From NCBI RefSeq assembly GCF_001557115.1, contig NZ_LSKQ01000015.1, positions 1 to 21,550 of the forward strand: a DNA stretch of 21,550 bases, in the 5' to 3' direction. The first letter of the stretch is position 1. Every line of letters begins with the position of its first letter. This DNA comes from Erythrobacter sp. CCH5-A1. GTDB taxonomy: Bacteria > Pseudomonadota > Alphaproteobacteria > Sphingomonadales > Sphingomonadaceae. Positions 1-6,347 of the stretch are shown here, one piece after another. A program made the position numbers and the translations under genes. Under the pieces are notes generated by a model. The model saw nothing but the letters and a program-made list of their open reading frames with translations. It searched no databases and was not told the DNA's origin.

Positions 1-49
1 CCGGGGCCTCGGGAGCGGGGCGGCGGGCGGGGACGAGGATGTCGGCCAC
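1..49 (-). CDS. Possible flgN start (partial, runs off left edge)
   Basis: A GTG codon at 49-47 on the minus strand opens a frame of 16 codons that runs off the window, starting V-A-D-I-L-V-P-A-R-R. It lies 4 nt after the flgM stop. An AAGGA ribosome-binding site, embedded in the last FlgM codons, sits 8 nt upstream of the GTG. FlgN, the chaperone for FlgK and FlgL, commonly follows flgM directly, so position and spacing suggest flgN. The visible peptide is too short and too Pro/Arg-rich to confirm the family. Any other short downstream gene would look the same here. Confidence 0.35.
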   Translation of the reverse strand, partial: MADILVPARRPAPEAP

Positions 50-53
50 AGGG

Positions 54-353
54 TCAGTCCTTTTCGGGGAGCGAGAGGCTGACCTGCGCGGCGATCATCG
101 CATCGGCGATCTTGGTCGGCACCAGCGGGTAGGAGCCATCGCGCAGCGCGCTCTTGATCGCCTGGACGCGCTCGGCATCGACCGGCGGGGCGGCCGGATC
201 GATCGGTGCGCTGACTTCAAGGCTGACGCCGGACGGCGCGGCGGAGGTGGCAGGTGCCGAGGCGGTCCGCGCTTCGATCTGCGCGCGCTCGCCGGCGGCG
301 ACGGCGCGGGGAGCGCTGACGGCTGGCAGTTTGCTCGGTTCGACGGAAGGCAT
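54..353 (-). CDS. flgM: FlgM, anti-sigma-28 factor
   Basis: This 99-residue protein fits FlgM, which binds and silences the flagellar sigma factor FliA until the hook is finished and FlgM is exported. The N-terminal half is Ala/Pro/Ser-rich and looks disordered, as FlgM does when free. The C-terminal third (about residues 57-95) carries the family pattern V-D-A-E-R-V-Q-x-I-K-x-A-L-x-D-G-x-Y, then an I-A-D-A-M segment, which is the sigma-binding region. The ATG at 353 has AAGGA 9 nt upstream. The gene lies 79 nt downstream of flgA on the same strand. A sigma-28-like promoter lies in that gap, so flgM may be made both from the flgA transcript and from its own late promoter. Its presence implies that a fliA gene exists elsewhere in the genome. 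Confidence 0.88.
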   Translation of the reverse strand: MPSVEPSKLPAVSAPRAVAAGERAQIEARTASAPATSAAPSGVSLEVSAPIDPAAPPVDAERVQAIKSALRDGSYPLVPTKIADAMIAAQVSLSLPEKD

Positions 354-387
354 GGGCTCTATCCTTGGTGCGGGGTTGCTATGGGCG

Positions 388-415
388 AGAACGGCAGAGG
401 GCAGGGAGGTTTAAG
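388..415 (-). promoter_or_regulatory. Sigma-28-like promoter for flgM
   Basis: Reading the minus strand, CTTAAA (415-410) is followed after 14 nt by GCCGTTCT (395-388). This resembles the FliA class (TAAA, then GCCGATAA about 15 nt on). The same arrangement recurs upstream of the second MotA-like gene and of flagellin. It would start transcription about 30 nt upstream of the flgM start codon. Confidence 0.6.
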
Positions 416-432
416 GGGGTGCTCGCAAGAGC

Positions 433-984
433 TTATCCGGCGGGGACGACCGCAAGGCCCGGCCGCTCGATCCGCGCGCGCAGGCCTTGCGCCTTGCGGC
501 TGGTGCGCACCTCGATCCAGTCCCCCACCATCCCCGCTTCCATCGCCTCGCCCGGCTGCTGCACGCTGAAACCGCGTCCGCGCACGAGGATGGTGATCGC
601 ATCGCCGCGCTTGACCGCAGGGGCGGCCGGGCGCGCGGCGGTGGCGGGGCCTTGCGCCGGGGTGATGGCAACGAACACGCGCCACGCCGTCGGCCCCGGG
701 CATTCGACCGCGACCGCGCTCTTGGCCGGAGTGTGCCAGCTCACCGCCAGCGGCCCGCCACAAGGGGCAAGCTGGAGACGCGGATCGCTCGCCATGCGCG
801 CGCCGCCCGGGGTGCCGATCGCCGCCCCGGTGAAAGCGGCCACCGCCCGGTCGATCGCGGCCGGCGCGGTGCTGGCCGCAAGGGTCTGGGCAGCGCCGGC
901 ACCGGCGCCGAGCAGCAGCAGCACCGGCAGGGCCAGCACGGCCCGCCGCCCGATGGGTGCGTTCTTGAATGTCCTCGGTGGCAT
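433..984 (-). CDS. flgA: FlgA, P-ring assembly chaperone
   Basis: FlgA is a periplasmic chaperone needed to build the FlgI P ring around the rod. The protein has a twin-Arg-less signal peptide (R-R-A-V-L-A-L-P then a Leu/Ala/Gly run) ending near A-G-A-A-Q. A Cys-containing middle follows, and then a C-terminal SAF-like domain (V-K-R-G-D near the middle, ending with R-A-R-I-E-R-P-G). I chose the ATG at 984 because GAGG lies 6 nt upstream; ATG at 987 is also possible. The frame stays open to 1086, but a sigma-54 promoter at 1028-1043 lies inside that extension, so the longer start is unlikely. Length is about 183 residues, shorter than enterobacterial FlgA (about 219) but usual for alphaproteobacteria. 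It is the first gene of a minus-strand flgA-flgM unit. Confidence 0.85.
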   Translation of the reverse strand: MPPRTFKNAPIGRRAVLALPVLLLLGAGAGAAQTLAASTAPAAIDRAVAAFTGAAIGTPGGARMASDPRLQLAPCGGPLAVSWHTPAKSAVAVECPGPTAWRVFVAITPAQGPATAARPAAPAVKRGDAITILVRGRGFSVQQPGEAMEAGMVGDWIEVRTSRKAQGLRARIERPGLAVVPAG

Positions 985-1027
985 CATGATCCTCGTGCTC
1001 GTCGCAAGCGTTCTACGGCGCCCAGAC

Positions 1028-1043
1028 AGCAAGGGCCATGCCA
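1028..1043 (-). promoter_or_regulatory. Sigma-54 (-24/-12) promoter for flgA
   Basis: The minus strand reads TGGCATGGCCCTTGCT, against the consensus TGGCACG-N4-TTGCW. Only one defined position differs. The essential GG and GC are separated by 10 nt as required. The -12 element would place the start of transcription near 1017, about 33 nt before the flgA start codon. A sigma-54 activator gene lies in the same cluster. Confidence 0.8.
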
Positions 1044-1050
1044 AGCGCCC

Positions 1051-1056
1051 CCTAGG
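1051..1056. repeat. CCTAGG palindrome upstream of the flgA promoter
   Basis: The palindrome CCTAGG sits 7 nt upstream of the -24 element of the flgA promoter. CTAG is rare in this window: I see it here, at the stop of the GGDEF gene, and twice in the flagellin/activator intergenic region. This copy may be a protein-binding site or chance. Confidence 0.3.
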
Positions 1057-1147
1057 TAATCTCCCCAAGAGCCGCCGGGCGGGCACTTAAGCATAAGCCG
1101 CTAAGCCCGGAGCAAAGCCCAACAACGAACGTCGCGACCCGCCCGCC

Positions 1148-2215
1148 ATGCCACTCCCTTCCGGTTTCTCCCGTGCCGCCCGTGCCCGCGCCAAGGCTGG
1201 CGGCCTCGCGCAGCATGCCGCCCCCCGCGCGGCAGAGGCGCGGCGCGCGCTGCTGGCGCGCATCACCGAATTCTTCATCCGCCACGATCTCGAAGTGACC
1301 GCCGCCAACATGGCGACCGTGTGCGGCGCGCTGTCAGGCTCGCAGCCTGAACTCGCCGCCGCGCTGGTGCGGCGCGAGGCGAGCGGGGAGCCGATCGACC
1401 AGCGCTGGCTCGACACGCTGACCCGGCTCGATCCCGACGGGCACACCCATATCGCCGCGCTCGAAATGCTCTCCGAAAAGCTCGAATACACGCTCGAGCG
1501 CTTTGCCGAGACCGCCCGTGATGCGCAGAGCGAGACGCATGACCATCGCGGCGCCATTGGCGCGCAGGTCGAGGCGCTCGGCGCGCCCGCCGAACTCACC
1601 CAGGTGATCGACCTCTCGCGCGCGATGCTGGCGCGGATCGAGGAGGTCGAGGCGGCGATGGCCCGCAGCGAGCTCGAGATCGACCGGCTGCGCGACAATC
1701 TCGCCCAGGCGCGCACCGAGGCGGATGTCGATCACTTGACCCGCCTGCCCAACCGCCGCGCCTTCGAACGGCAGCTGGCGAACGCCGCGATTGCGGCCCG
1801 CGCGGCCGGAACGCCGCTCACCATCGCCTTTTGCGACGTCGACCATTTCAAGCAGGTCAACGACCGCCACGGCCATGCTGCGGGCGACCGCGTGCTGTGC
1901 GCGCTGGCGGCGAGCTTTGCCGACATGGCGGGCGAGGCCTGCTTCACCGCGCGCCACGGCGGCGAGGAATTCGTGCTGCTGTTCGCCGGGGTCGGCAAGG
2001 AGGCGGCCAAGGCGCGGCTCGATGCGATCCGCCGCGCACTGGGGGCGCGGGTGCTGATGAACCGCGATACCGGCCTGCCGTTCGGCAAGATCACCTTCTC
2101 GGGCGGGGTCGCCGAAGTCACCGACGACGCCGACACCCGCAGCGCGCTCGCCCGCGCCGATGCGGCGCTCTACCGCGCCAAGCAGCAGGGCCGCAACCGG
2201 ATCGAGCTGGGCTAG
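1148..2215 (+). CDS. GGDEF diguanylate cyclase with helical N-terminal domain
   Basis: A soluble 355-residue protein predicted to make cyclic di-GMP from two GTP. The GGDEF domain covers about residues 190-353. It has D-V-D-H-L-T-R-L-P-N-R-R near 193, the metal/nucleotide segment D-V-D-H-F-K at 230, the active-site loop GGEEF at 271-275 and a final A-L-Y-R-A-K-Q-Q-G-R-N. The RxxD inhibitory site expected five residues before GGEEF is replaced by G-E-A-C, so ordinary product feedback through that site should be absent. The first 190 residues are helical and carry no recognised sensor; about 150-190 looks like a coiled coil that could pair two cyclase domains. The gene is divergent from flgA and its stop is 9 nt from the convergent MotB-like gene. 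No strong ribosome-binding site precedes the ATG at 1148. A role in the swim/sessile switch is inferred from position only. Confidence 0.9.
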   Translation: MPLPSGFSRAARARAKAGGLAQHAAPRAAEARRALLARITEFFIRHDLEVTAANMATVCGALSGSQPELAAALVRREASGEPIDQRWLDTLTRLDPDGHTHIAALEMLSEKLEYTLERFAETARDAQSETHDHRGAIGAQVEALGAPAELTQVIDLSRAMLARIEEVEAAMARSELEIDRLRDNLAQARTEADVDHLTRLPNRRAFERQLANAAIAARAAGTPLTIAFCDVDHFKQVNDRHGHAAGDRVLCALAASFADMAGEACFTARHGGEEFVLLFAGVGKEAAKARLDAIRRALGARVLMNRDTGLPFGKITFSGGVAEVTDDADTRSALARADAALYRAKQQGRNRIELG

Positions 2216-2224
2216 CTTCCAGCC

Positions 2225-2716
2225 CTATTTCACCGCGAGGTCGGTGACCTCGGCATCATAGGCGAGGCTGGCGTAGATTTCCGTTTCGGCGCCGGCGGCG
2301 ATGATCGTGCGCACCCGCGCCCCTGCCGCGCGCGCCTCGGCGGCGAGCGCCTCGGCGCGGGCGAAGGCAGCCGCCTCGCCGCCGGGCGGGTGGATGGCAA
2401 AAATCGTCAGCGTCGTGCGCGGGTCGCCGGGCTGGGACTTGAGCCACGCGCCGAGGCTCGGGCCGCCCGCCACGGGGCGGAACAGGGCCTGCGCGGCGGC
2501 GATCTCGGCCCTCGCCCTGGGCCGGGCGTCCTCCTCGCGCGCGGCCTTCTCCTGCACCGCGCGCGCGGCGAGCTGGCGGCCGGTCTCGGCCTCTGCGGCG
2601 GGCAGGGCGGAGAGGGTCAGCAGGAACAGGATCAGCGCGAGGTCGGCGAGGATCATCTGCCAGCCATGACCTGCCCGCGATCCCCCCGCACCGTGGTGCG
2701 CGGCAGTGCGGTTCAT
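2225..2716 (-). CDS. Short MotB-like membrane protein without peptidoglycan anchor
   Basis: A 163-residue protein with one membrane helix near the N-terminus (about residues 19-41). The helix begins W-Q-M-I-L-A-D-L, matching W-K-V-A-Y-A-D-F of the true MotB in this window: the Trp and the Asp expected to carry protons (Asp25) keep the same spacing. An Ala/Glu/Arg-rich, probably helical stretch follows. The end (about 105-150) resembles one half of an OmpA-like fold (beta strand, helix with R-A-E-A-L, G-A-R-V-R, strand). The R-G-H-T-D type wall-binding motif is absent. Its ATG overlaps the stop of the MotA-like gene (ATGA), so the two are probably co-translated. Family MotB proteins usually have 250-300 residues. 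It may be an ExbD/TolR-like partner or a degenerate stator subunit. Confidence 0.7.
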   Translation of the reverse strand: MNRTAAHHGAGGSRAGHGWQMILADLALILFLLTLSALPAAEAETGRQLAARAVQEKAAREEDARPRARAEIAAAQALFRPVAGGPSLGAWLKSQPGDPRTTLTIFAIHPPGGEAAAFARAEALAAEARAAGARVRTIIAAGAETEIYASLAYDAEVTDLAVK

Positions 2717-3387
2717 GCGACACCCCGCAGGTGCGCGCGGCGCGCACGGGCGGCGGCGTCCGCACCCCCAGCCTGCGCGATGAACCAGTCGGCCAGCGCC
2801 TCGCGCGCGGCTTCCTCGGCAAGGCCCCGGCGCTCGATCGCGCTCGCCAGCGGAAAGCACACGAGGTGCGCGATGAGCGCGCCGTAAAGCGAGGTCAGCA
2901 CGGCGGTCGAGACCGCGCCCATGATCGTCACCGTGGTGGTGGCGGCCGGATCGGGGGTGAGCTGGGTGAAGCCGTAGAGGGTGCCGATCAGGCCCCATAC
3001 CGGCGCGAGCTCGCCTGCACAGGTGAACACATGCGCTGCGGCATAGCGGCGCGCCTCCTCGATCGCGCGATCGGCGCGGCGCAGGCCCGCCAGCGTATCG
3101 AGCGCGCCGTGGCGCAGATAGGACGCGACCAGCGTGGCGAGCGCCGGGTCGGGCGGCAGCGGCGGATCGGCCCGGCGCGGGCCGTCGCGCTGGATCGCGC
3201 TCGCTGCCTGCGCCAGCGCCTTGCGGTTGGCTTCGGGCCGGAAGCCTCCGCGTACCAGCAGCGCGGCCGACGCAAGGGCTTCGCGGAAATCGAGCCAGCC
3301 GCAGCGCGCCAGCGTCGCGACCAGCGTGCCCGTGATCACGATGCCCAGCGCGGCAGGATCGAAGAGCGACGACATCGTGGGCAGCAT
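2713..3387 (-). CDS. MotA/PomA/TolQ-like proton channel protein (second copy)
   Basis: A 224-residue inner membrane protein of the MotA/TolQ/ExbB family, whose members form the pentameric part of ion-driven rotary motors. Membrane segments are visible at about residues 10-30, in A-P-V-W-G-L-I-G-T-L-Y-G-F, and in M-G-A-V-S-T-A-V-L-T-S-L-Y-G followed by A-H-L-V-C-F-P. That last signature is closer to PomA/MotA than to TolQ. The ATG at 3387 has GGAGGG 8 nt upstream. The protein is shorter than the main MotA in this window (287 residues) and quite different from it. It overlaps the MotB-like gene by 4 nt. A sigma-28-like promoter 32-59 nt upstream suggests late flagellar expression. It could be an alternative stator, a brake/modulator, or a transport energiser. 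Confidence 0.78.
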   Translation of the reverse strand: MLPTMSSLFDPAALGIVITGTLVATLARCGWLDFREALASAALLVRGGFRPEANRKALAQAASAIQRDGPRRADPPLPPDPALATLVASYLRHGALDTLAGLRRADRAIEEARRYAAAHVFTCAGELAPVWGLIGTLYGFTQLTPDPAATTTVTIMGAVSTAVLTSLYGALIAHLVCFPLASAIERRGLAEEAAREALADWFIAQAGGADAAARARRAHLRGVA

Positions 3388-3418
3388 TGCGGGATCCCTC
3401 CGGTTGGCAACAGGCGGG

Positions 3419-3446
3419 AGAACGGCAGGGCGCGCCCCCGATTAAG
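3419..3446 (-). promoter_or_regulatory. Sigma-28-like promoter for the MotA/MotB-like pair
   Basis: On the minus strand CTTAAT (3446-3441) is followed after 14 nt by GCCGTTCT (3426-3419). The -10-like octamer is identical to that upstream of flgM, and the spacing is the same at all three sites in this window. The start codon of the MotA-like gene lies 32 nt downstream. Confidence 0.55.
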
Positions 3447-3458
3447 CGCGGCGCGGCT

Positions 3459-3509
3459 GCGGCAGGGGTTTGCCCTGAGGCTGCGCAGGATGCGGCAAAA
3501 GCCTGCCGC
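3459..3509. promoter_or_regulatory. Paired inverted repeats, candidate activator (FlbD-type) sites
   Basis: Two copies of GCGGCA-N6-TGCC stand at 3459-3476 and 3492-3509, 33 nt apart, about three helical turns. The second copy is a perfect 6-bp inverted repeat (GCGGCA/TGCCGC). Written in its reverse orientation it reads GCGGCAGGCTTTTGCCGC, close to the first copy and to a third copy at 16706-16723. They lie 44-94 nt upstream of the flgB sigma-54 promoter, a normal enhancer distance. Confidence 0.5.
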
Positions 3510-3551
3510 CAGCGCTCCGGCGCGTAGCCGCATCGCCTCCCGCACCCGGTT

Positions 3552-3567
3552 TGGCACGCTTCCTGCT
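3552..3567 (+). promoter_or_regulatory. Sigma-54 (-24/-12) promoter for the flgB operon
   Basis: The sequence TGGCACGCTTCCTGCT matches TGGCACG-N4-TTGCW at all defined positions but one, with GG and GC correctly 10 nt apart. The expected start of transcription is near 3578, giving a leader of about 45 nt before flgB. It is the only strong promoter I see for the 13-gene flg-mot operon. Confidence 0.85.
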
Positions 3568-3622
3568 GAACCGCCGGCGAACCCGCGGGCATGTCCCGTC
3601 CCCACCCAAGGAGGCTCCCACC

Positions 3623-3976
3623 GTGAGCGAGCGACTTTTCGGTATCCACGGCGCCGCGCTGACCCTGCGGTCGCAGCGCATGGGCGTGATCGCGTCGAAC
3701 ATCGCCAATGCCGCGACCCCCGGCTACAAGGCGCGCGACATCGATTTCAACGCCGCGCTCGATGCCCGACTCGCCAAGGCGCGCGGCGCGGCGGTGATCG
3801 GCAGCGAGGCGCAGCTGCTCTATCGCCAGCCGACCATGCCCTCGATGGACGGCAACACGGTCGAGCTGAACCGCGAACAGGTCGCCTTCGCCGAGAACGC
3901 CGTGGCCTATTCGGCGACACTCAGCTTCGTGCAGGGGAAGGTCAACACCATCACCCGCGCGCTGAAGGGCGAGTGA
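3623..3976 (+). CDS. flgB: FlgB, proximal rod protein
   Basis: FlgB (117 residues here) forms the part of the flagellar rod next to the MS ring. The N-terminal motif S-N-I-A-N-A-A-T-P-G-Y-K-A-R-D-I-D-F is the rod/hook family signature, and the C-terminal helix (Q-V-A-F-A-E-N-A-V-A-Y) forms the coiled partner. I chose GTG at 3623 because AAGGAGG lies 8 nt upstream. An in-frame ATG at 3551 overlaps the sigma-54 promoter, so that longer form is not credible. It is the first gene of the long operon and ends 5 nt before flgC. Confidence 0.93.
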   Translation: MSERLFGIHGAALTLRSQRMGVIASNIANAATPGYKARDIDFNAALDARLAKARGAAVIGSEAQLLYRQPTMPSMDGNTVELNREQVAFAENAVAYSATLSFVQGKVNTITRALKGE

Positions 3977-3981
3977 GGCCG

Positions 3982-4392
3982 ATGCCCGATCGCTCCCCCA
4001 TGACCCTGTTCAGCCTCACCACCCGCGCGATGAGCGCACAGATGGTGCGGATGAACGCGGCGACCTCGAACCTCGCCAATGCCGGTTCGGTCTCTTCCAC
4101 CGAGGACGGCGCCTATCGCCCGATCCGCGCGGTGTTCGCGGTGGAACTCGACAAGGCCTCGGGCCTCGCCGGGGTCACCACCAGCGGCCTCGTGCGCGCC
4201 GAGACCGCGCCGACCAAGCGCCACGACCCCTCGCACCCGCTCGCCGATGCCAATGGCGACGTGTTCGAAGCCCCCGTCGATGAGACCGCCGAGATGGTCG
4301 AGATCATGGACGCCTCGCGCCAGTACCAGAACCTCGTGCAGGCATTGCAGACCGCCAAGCAGCTGATGCTCGAAACCCTGAGGAGCCAGTGA
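3982..4392 (+). CDS. flgC: FlgC, proximal rod protein
   Basis: FlgC (136 residues) is a proximal rod subunit. Its N-terminus has T-S-N-L-A-N-A-G-S, the rod signature, and its C-terminus has M-D-A-S-R-Q-Y-Q-N-L-V-Q-A-L-Q-T-A-K, the typical FlgC ending. ATG at 3982 has TGAGG just upstream, overlapping the flgB stop. ATG at 4000 (M-T-L-F-S) would match the family's usual N-terminus better but has no ribosome-binding site, so the start is uncertain by six residues. The frame is open far upstream, but that part lies over other genes. Its stop overlaps the flgD start by 1 nt. Confidence 0.92.
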   Translation: MPDRSPMTLFSLTTRAMSAQMVRMNAATSNLANAGSVSSTEDGAYRPIRAVFAVELDKASGLAGVTTSGLVRAETAPTKRHDPSHPLADANGDVFEAPVDETAEMVEIMDASRQYQNLVQALQTAKQLMLETLRSQ

Positions 4393-4718
4393 TGACCACC
4401 ACCACCAACACCACCAGCCTGACCCCCGCCGCGCAGGCGACGCTCGACCGATTGAACAAGCCCTCGACCTTGAAGGGCGGCGGCTTGGGCTCGCTCGACG
4501 GCGGCGATTTCATCCGGCTGCTGACCACCCAGCTGACCTATCAGGACCCGCTCGAGCCGACCGACAACCAGGACATGCTCGCCCAGATGGCGCAGTTCTC
4601 CGCGCTCGCCGCCACTACCGAGAGCGGTGCGACGCTCGAGGACATCGCCGCCAAGCTCGACCGCCTGATCGCCGCCCAAGAGGCCGCCGCGCGGCCCGCT
4701 GCGACCCCCGCCTCCTGA
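4392..4718 (+). CDS. flgD: FlgD, hook-cap/scaffold protein, short form
   Basis: FlgD caps the growing hook and is needed for hook polymerisation. Only the conserved N-terminal part is present: D-F-I-R-L-L-T-T-Q-L-T-Y-Q-D-P-L-E-P-T-D-N-Q-D-M at about residues 36-59, then M-A-Q-F-S-A-L. At 108 residues it is half the size of enterobacterial FlgD (about 230) and lacks the Tudor/FnIII-like C-terminal domain. Short FlgD proteins are known in alphaproteobacteria. TGAGGAG lies 6 nt upstream of the ATG at 4392. A 32-nt gap separates it from flgE. Confidence 0.9.
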   Translation: MTTTTNTTSLTPAAQATLDRLNKPSTLKGGGLGSLDGGDFIRLLTTQLTYQDPLEPTDNQDMLAQMAQFSALAATTESGATLEDIAAKLDRLIAAQEAAARPAATPAS

Positions 4719-4750
4719 CCCCTTCCCCCTAACCAGAGGATCAAAGCCCC

Positions 4751-5563
4751 ATGTCGTTCTTCACCTCGCTGTCCGGCCTCAAGAATGCCGAGACCGACCT
4801 CAAGGTCATCGCCCACAACATCGCCAACGCCGAAACCGTGGGCTTCAAGAAAAGCTCGGTGCAGTTTGCCGATCTCGTCGCGACCGGTTCGGCCACCGAT
4901 CCGCGCCGCAGCCCGGGCATCGGCGCGACCATCGCCGGGATCACGCAGGACTTCGTGCTCGGCCCGCTCGAACAGACCGGCCGCGCGCTCGACCTCGCGA
5001 TCGACGGCGACGGGTTCTTCGCGCTCGCCAACCCCTTCTCGGGCGATGTCAGCTACACCCGCAACGGCAATTTCCGCCTGACCGCGGCGGGCGAACTCGA
5101 AGACACCTGGGGCAACCGGCTGCAGGCCTATCCGGTCGATGCCGCGGGCAACCCGACCTCGACGACCCCCGCCGATGTCGCGGTGCCGATCACCAACGCG
5201 GCCGGGGTGACGCTCGCCAACGTCACGATCAACAACCGCGGGATCATCATCGCCGCGTTCGCCGATGGCAGCAGCGAACCGGTCGGGCAGGTCGCGCTCG
5301 CCACCTTCGCCGCGCCCAACGGGCTGCGTCAGGCGGGGCAGACCAAGTGGCAGGCGACTGGCGAGAGCGGCGCGGCGGTGTTCGGCAACCCGGGCATCGG
5401 CACCTATGGCGAGATGATCAGCGGCGCGCTCGAACGTTCGAACGTGGAACTGGCCGAAGAGATGATCTCGCTGCTCACCGCGCAGCGCAATTTCCAGGCC
5501 AATGCCCGCGCGATCGATACCGCCACGCAGATCTCCCAGACCGTGCTGAACCTGCGGACCTAA
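4751..5563 (+). CDS. flgE: FlgE, hook protein, short form
   Basis: FlgE builds the hook, the universal joint between rod and filament. The N-terminus has the S-G-L-K motif and H-N-I-A-N-A-E-T-V-G-F-K-K-S. The middle has A-I-D-G-D-G-F-F, and the C-terminus has G-A-L-E-R-S-N-V-E-L-A-E-E-M-I-S-L-L-T-A-Q-R-N-F-Q-A-N-A, all typical. The body matches FlgE (I-A-A-F-A-D-G-S-S, G-Q-V-A-L-A-T-F) rather than FlgF or FlgG. At 270 residues it is short next to about 400 in Escherichia coli and nearly 600 in Caulobacter, so outer hook domains must be small or missing. AGAGGA lies 10 nt upstream of the ATG. Position between flgD and flgF supports the call. Confidence 0.88.
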   Translation: MSFFTSLSGLKNAETDLKVIAHNIANAETVGFKKSSVQFADLVATGSATDPRRSPGIGATIAGITQDFVLGPLEQTGRALDLAIDGDGFFALANPFSGDVSYTRNGNFRLTAAGELEDTWGNRLQAYPVDAAGNPTSTTPADVAVPITNAAGVTLANVTINNRGIIIAAFADGSSEPVGQVALATFAAPNGLRQAGQTKWQATGESGAAVFGNPGIGTYGEMISGALERSNVELAEEMISLLTAQRNFQANARAIDTATQISQTVLNLRT

Positions 5564-5565
5564 AA

Positions 5566-6324
5566 ATGGACCGGCTGATCTACACCGCCATGACCGCGAT
5601 GAACGCGGCGATGGACCGGCAGCGGGTGGTGGCGAACAACCTCGCCAACGCCTCGACTCCGGGCTTTCGCCAGGAGATCTTCGCGGTCACCCCGGCCGTG
5701 CTGCGCGACGGCTCGTTGGAAGCCCGCGCGCCCGCACGCGGCAATGTTCGCGGCGCGGACATGCGCACGGGCCGCGTGGTGCCGACCGGCAATGCGCTCG
5801 ACGTCGCGCTTGAGGGGCAGGCTCTGATCGCGTTCCAGTCCCCCGACCGTCAGGGCGAGGTCTATTCGCGGCGCGGCGATCTGCGCGTGGGCGCGACCGG
5901 CGTGCTCGAGAATGGCGAGGGGCTTGCCGTGCTGGGCGAGACCGGCACGCCGATCACCGTGCCGCCGGGATTCACCCTGAACATCGCGGCCGACGGCACG
6001 GTGCTGGCGGGCGATCCGGCTGCGGGCAACGCACCGCCCGAAGCGATCGGGCGCATCCGGCTGGTCAATCCCGAAGGCAGCCCGCTTGCCAAGGGGATCG
6101 ACGGCTTTCTGAAGGTGCCCGCCGCCAACGGGGGCACCGGGGTCCTCCCCCCCGACCTCACCGCGCGCCTCACCCCGGCCGCGCTCGAAATGTCCAATGT
6201 CGAGACCGCCGACACGCTGGTGCAGATGATCGAGGCGCAGCGCGCCTTCGAACAGCGCGCCAAGATCATCGCCACCGCCGGCGAGCTCGACCAGAGCGGC
6301 AGCGCGCTCCTGAGCCTGCGCTGA
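5566..6324 (+). CDS. flgF: FlgF, proximal rod protein
   Basis: FlgF (252 residues) is a rod subunit. It begins M-D-R-L-I-Y-T-A-M-T-A-M, the usual FlgF opening, followed by A-N-N-L-A-N-A-S-T-P-G-F-R-Q. Later come L-D-V-A-L-E-G and, near the C-terminus, A-L-E-M-S-N-V-E-T-A-D-T-L-V-Q-M-I-E-A-Q-R-A-F-E. The ATG at 5566 lies 2 nt after the flgE stop; the ribosome-binding site is weak, so translation is probably coupled to flgE. The frame continues upstream into flgE, but that part is only a reading-frame shadow. Confidence 0.92.
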   Translation: MDRLIYTAMTAMNAAMDRQRVVANNLANASTPGFRQEIFAVTPAVLRDGSLEARAPARGNVRGADMRTGRVVPTGNALDVALEGQALIAFQSPDRQGEVYSRRGDLRVGATGVLENGEGLAVLGETGTPITVPPGFTLNIAADGTVLAGDPAAGNAPPEAIGRIRLVNPEGSPLAKGIDGFLKVPAANGGTGVLPPDLTARLTPAALEMSNVETADTLVQMIEAQRAFEQRAKIIATAGELDQSGSALLSLR

Positions 6325-6347
6325 TCAATACAACGGAGACCTGACCC

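Noticed and set aside
1088..1106. Three TAAGC repeats in the flgA/GGDEF gap
   Set aside because: Spacings are unequal (6 and 8 nt) and the unit is only 5 nt; it could be chance, and I see no matching copies elsewhere.
2225..3649. A 474-residue fusion of the MotB-like protein with a long upstream part
   Set aside because: The upstream part lies in another frame of the MotA-like gene; only the last 163 residues, beginning at the ATGA overlap, look like a protein.
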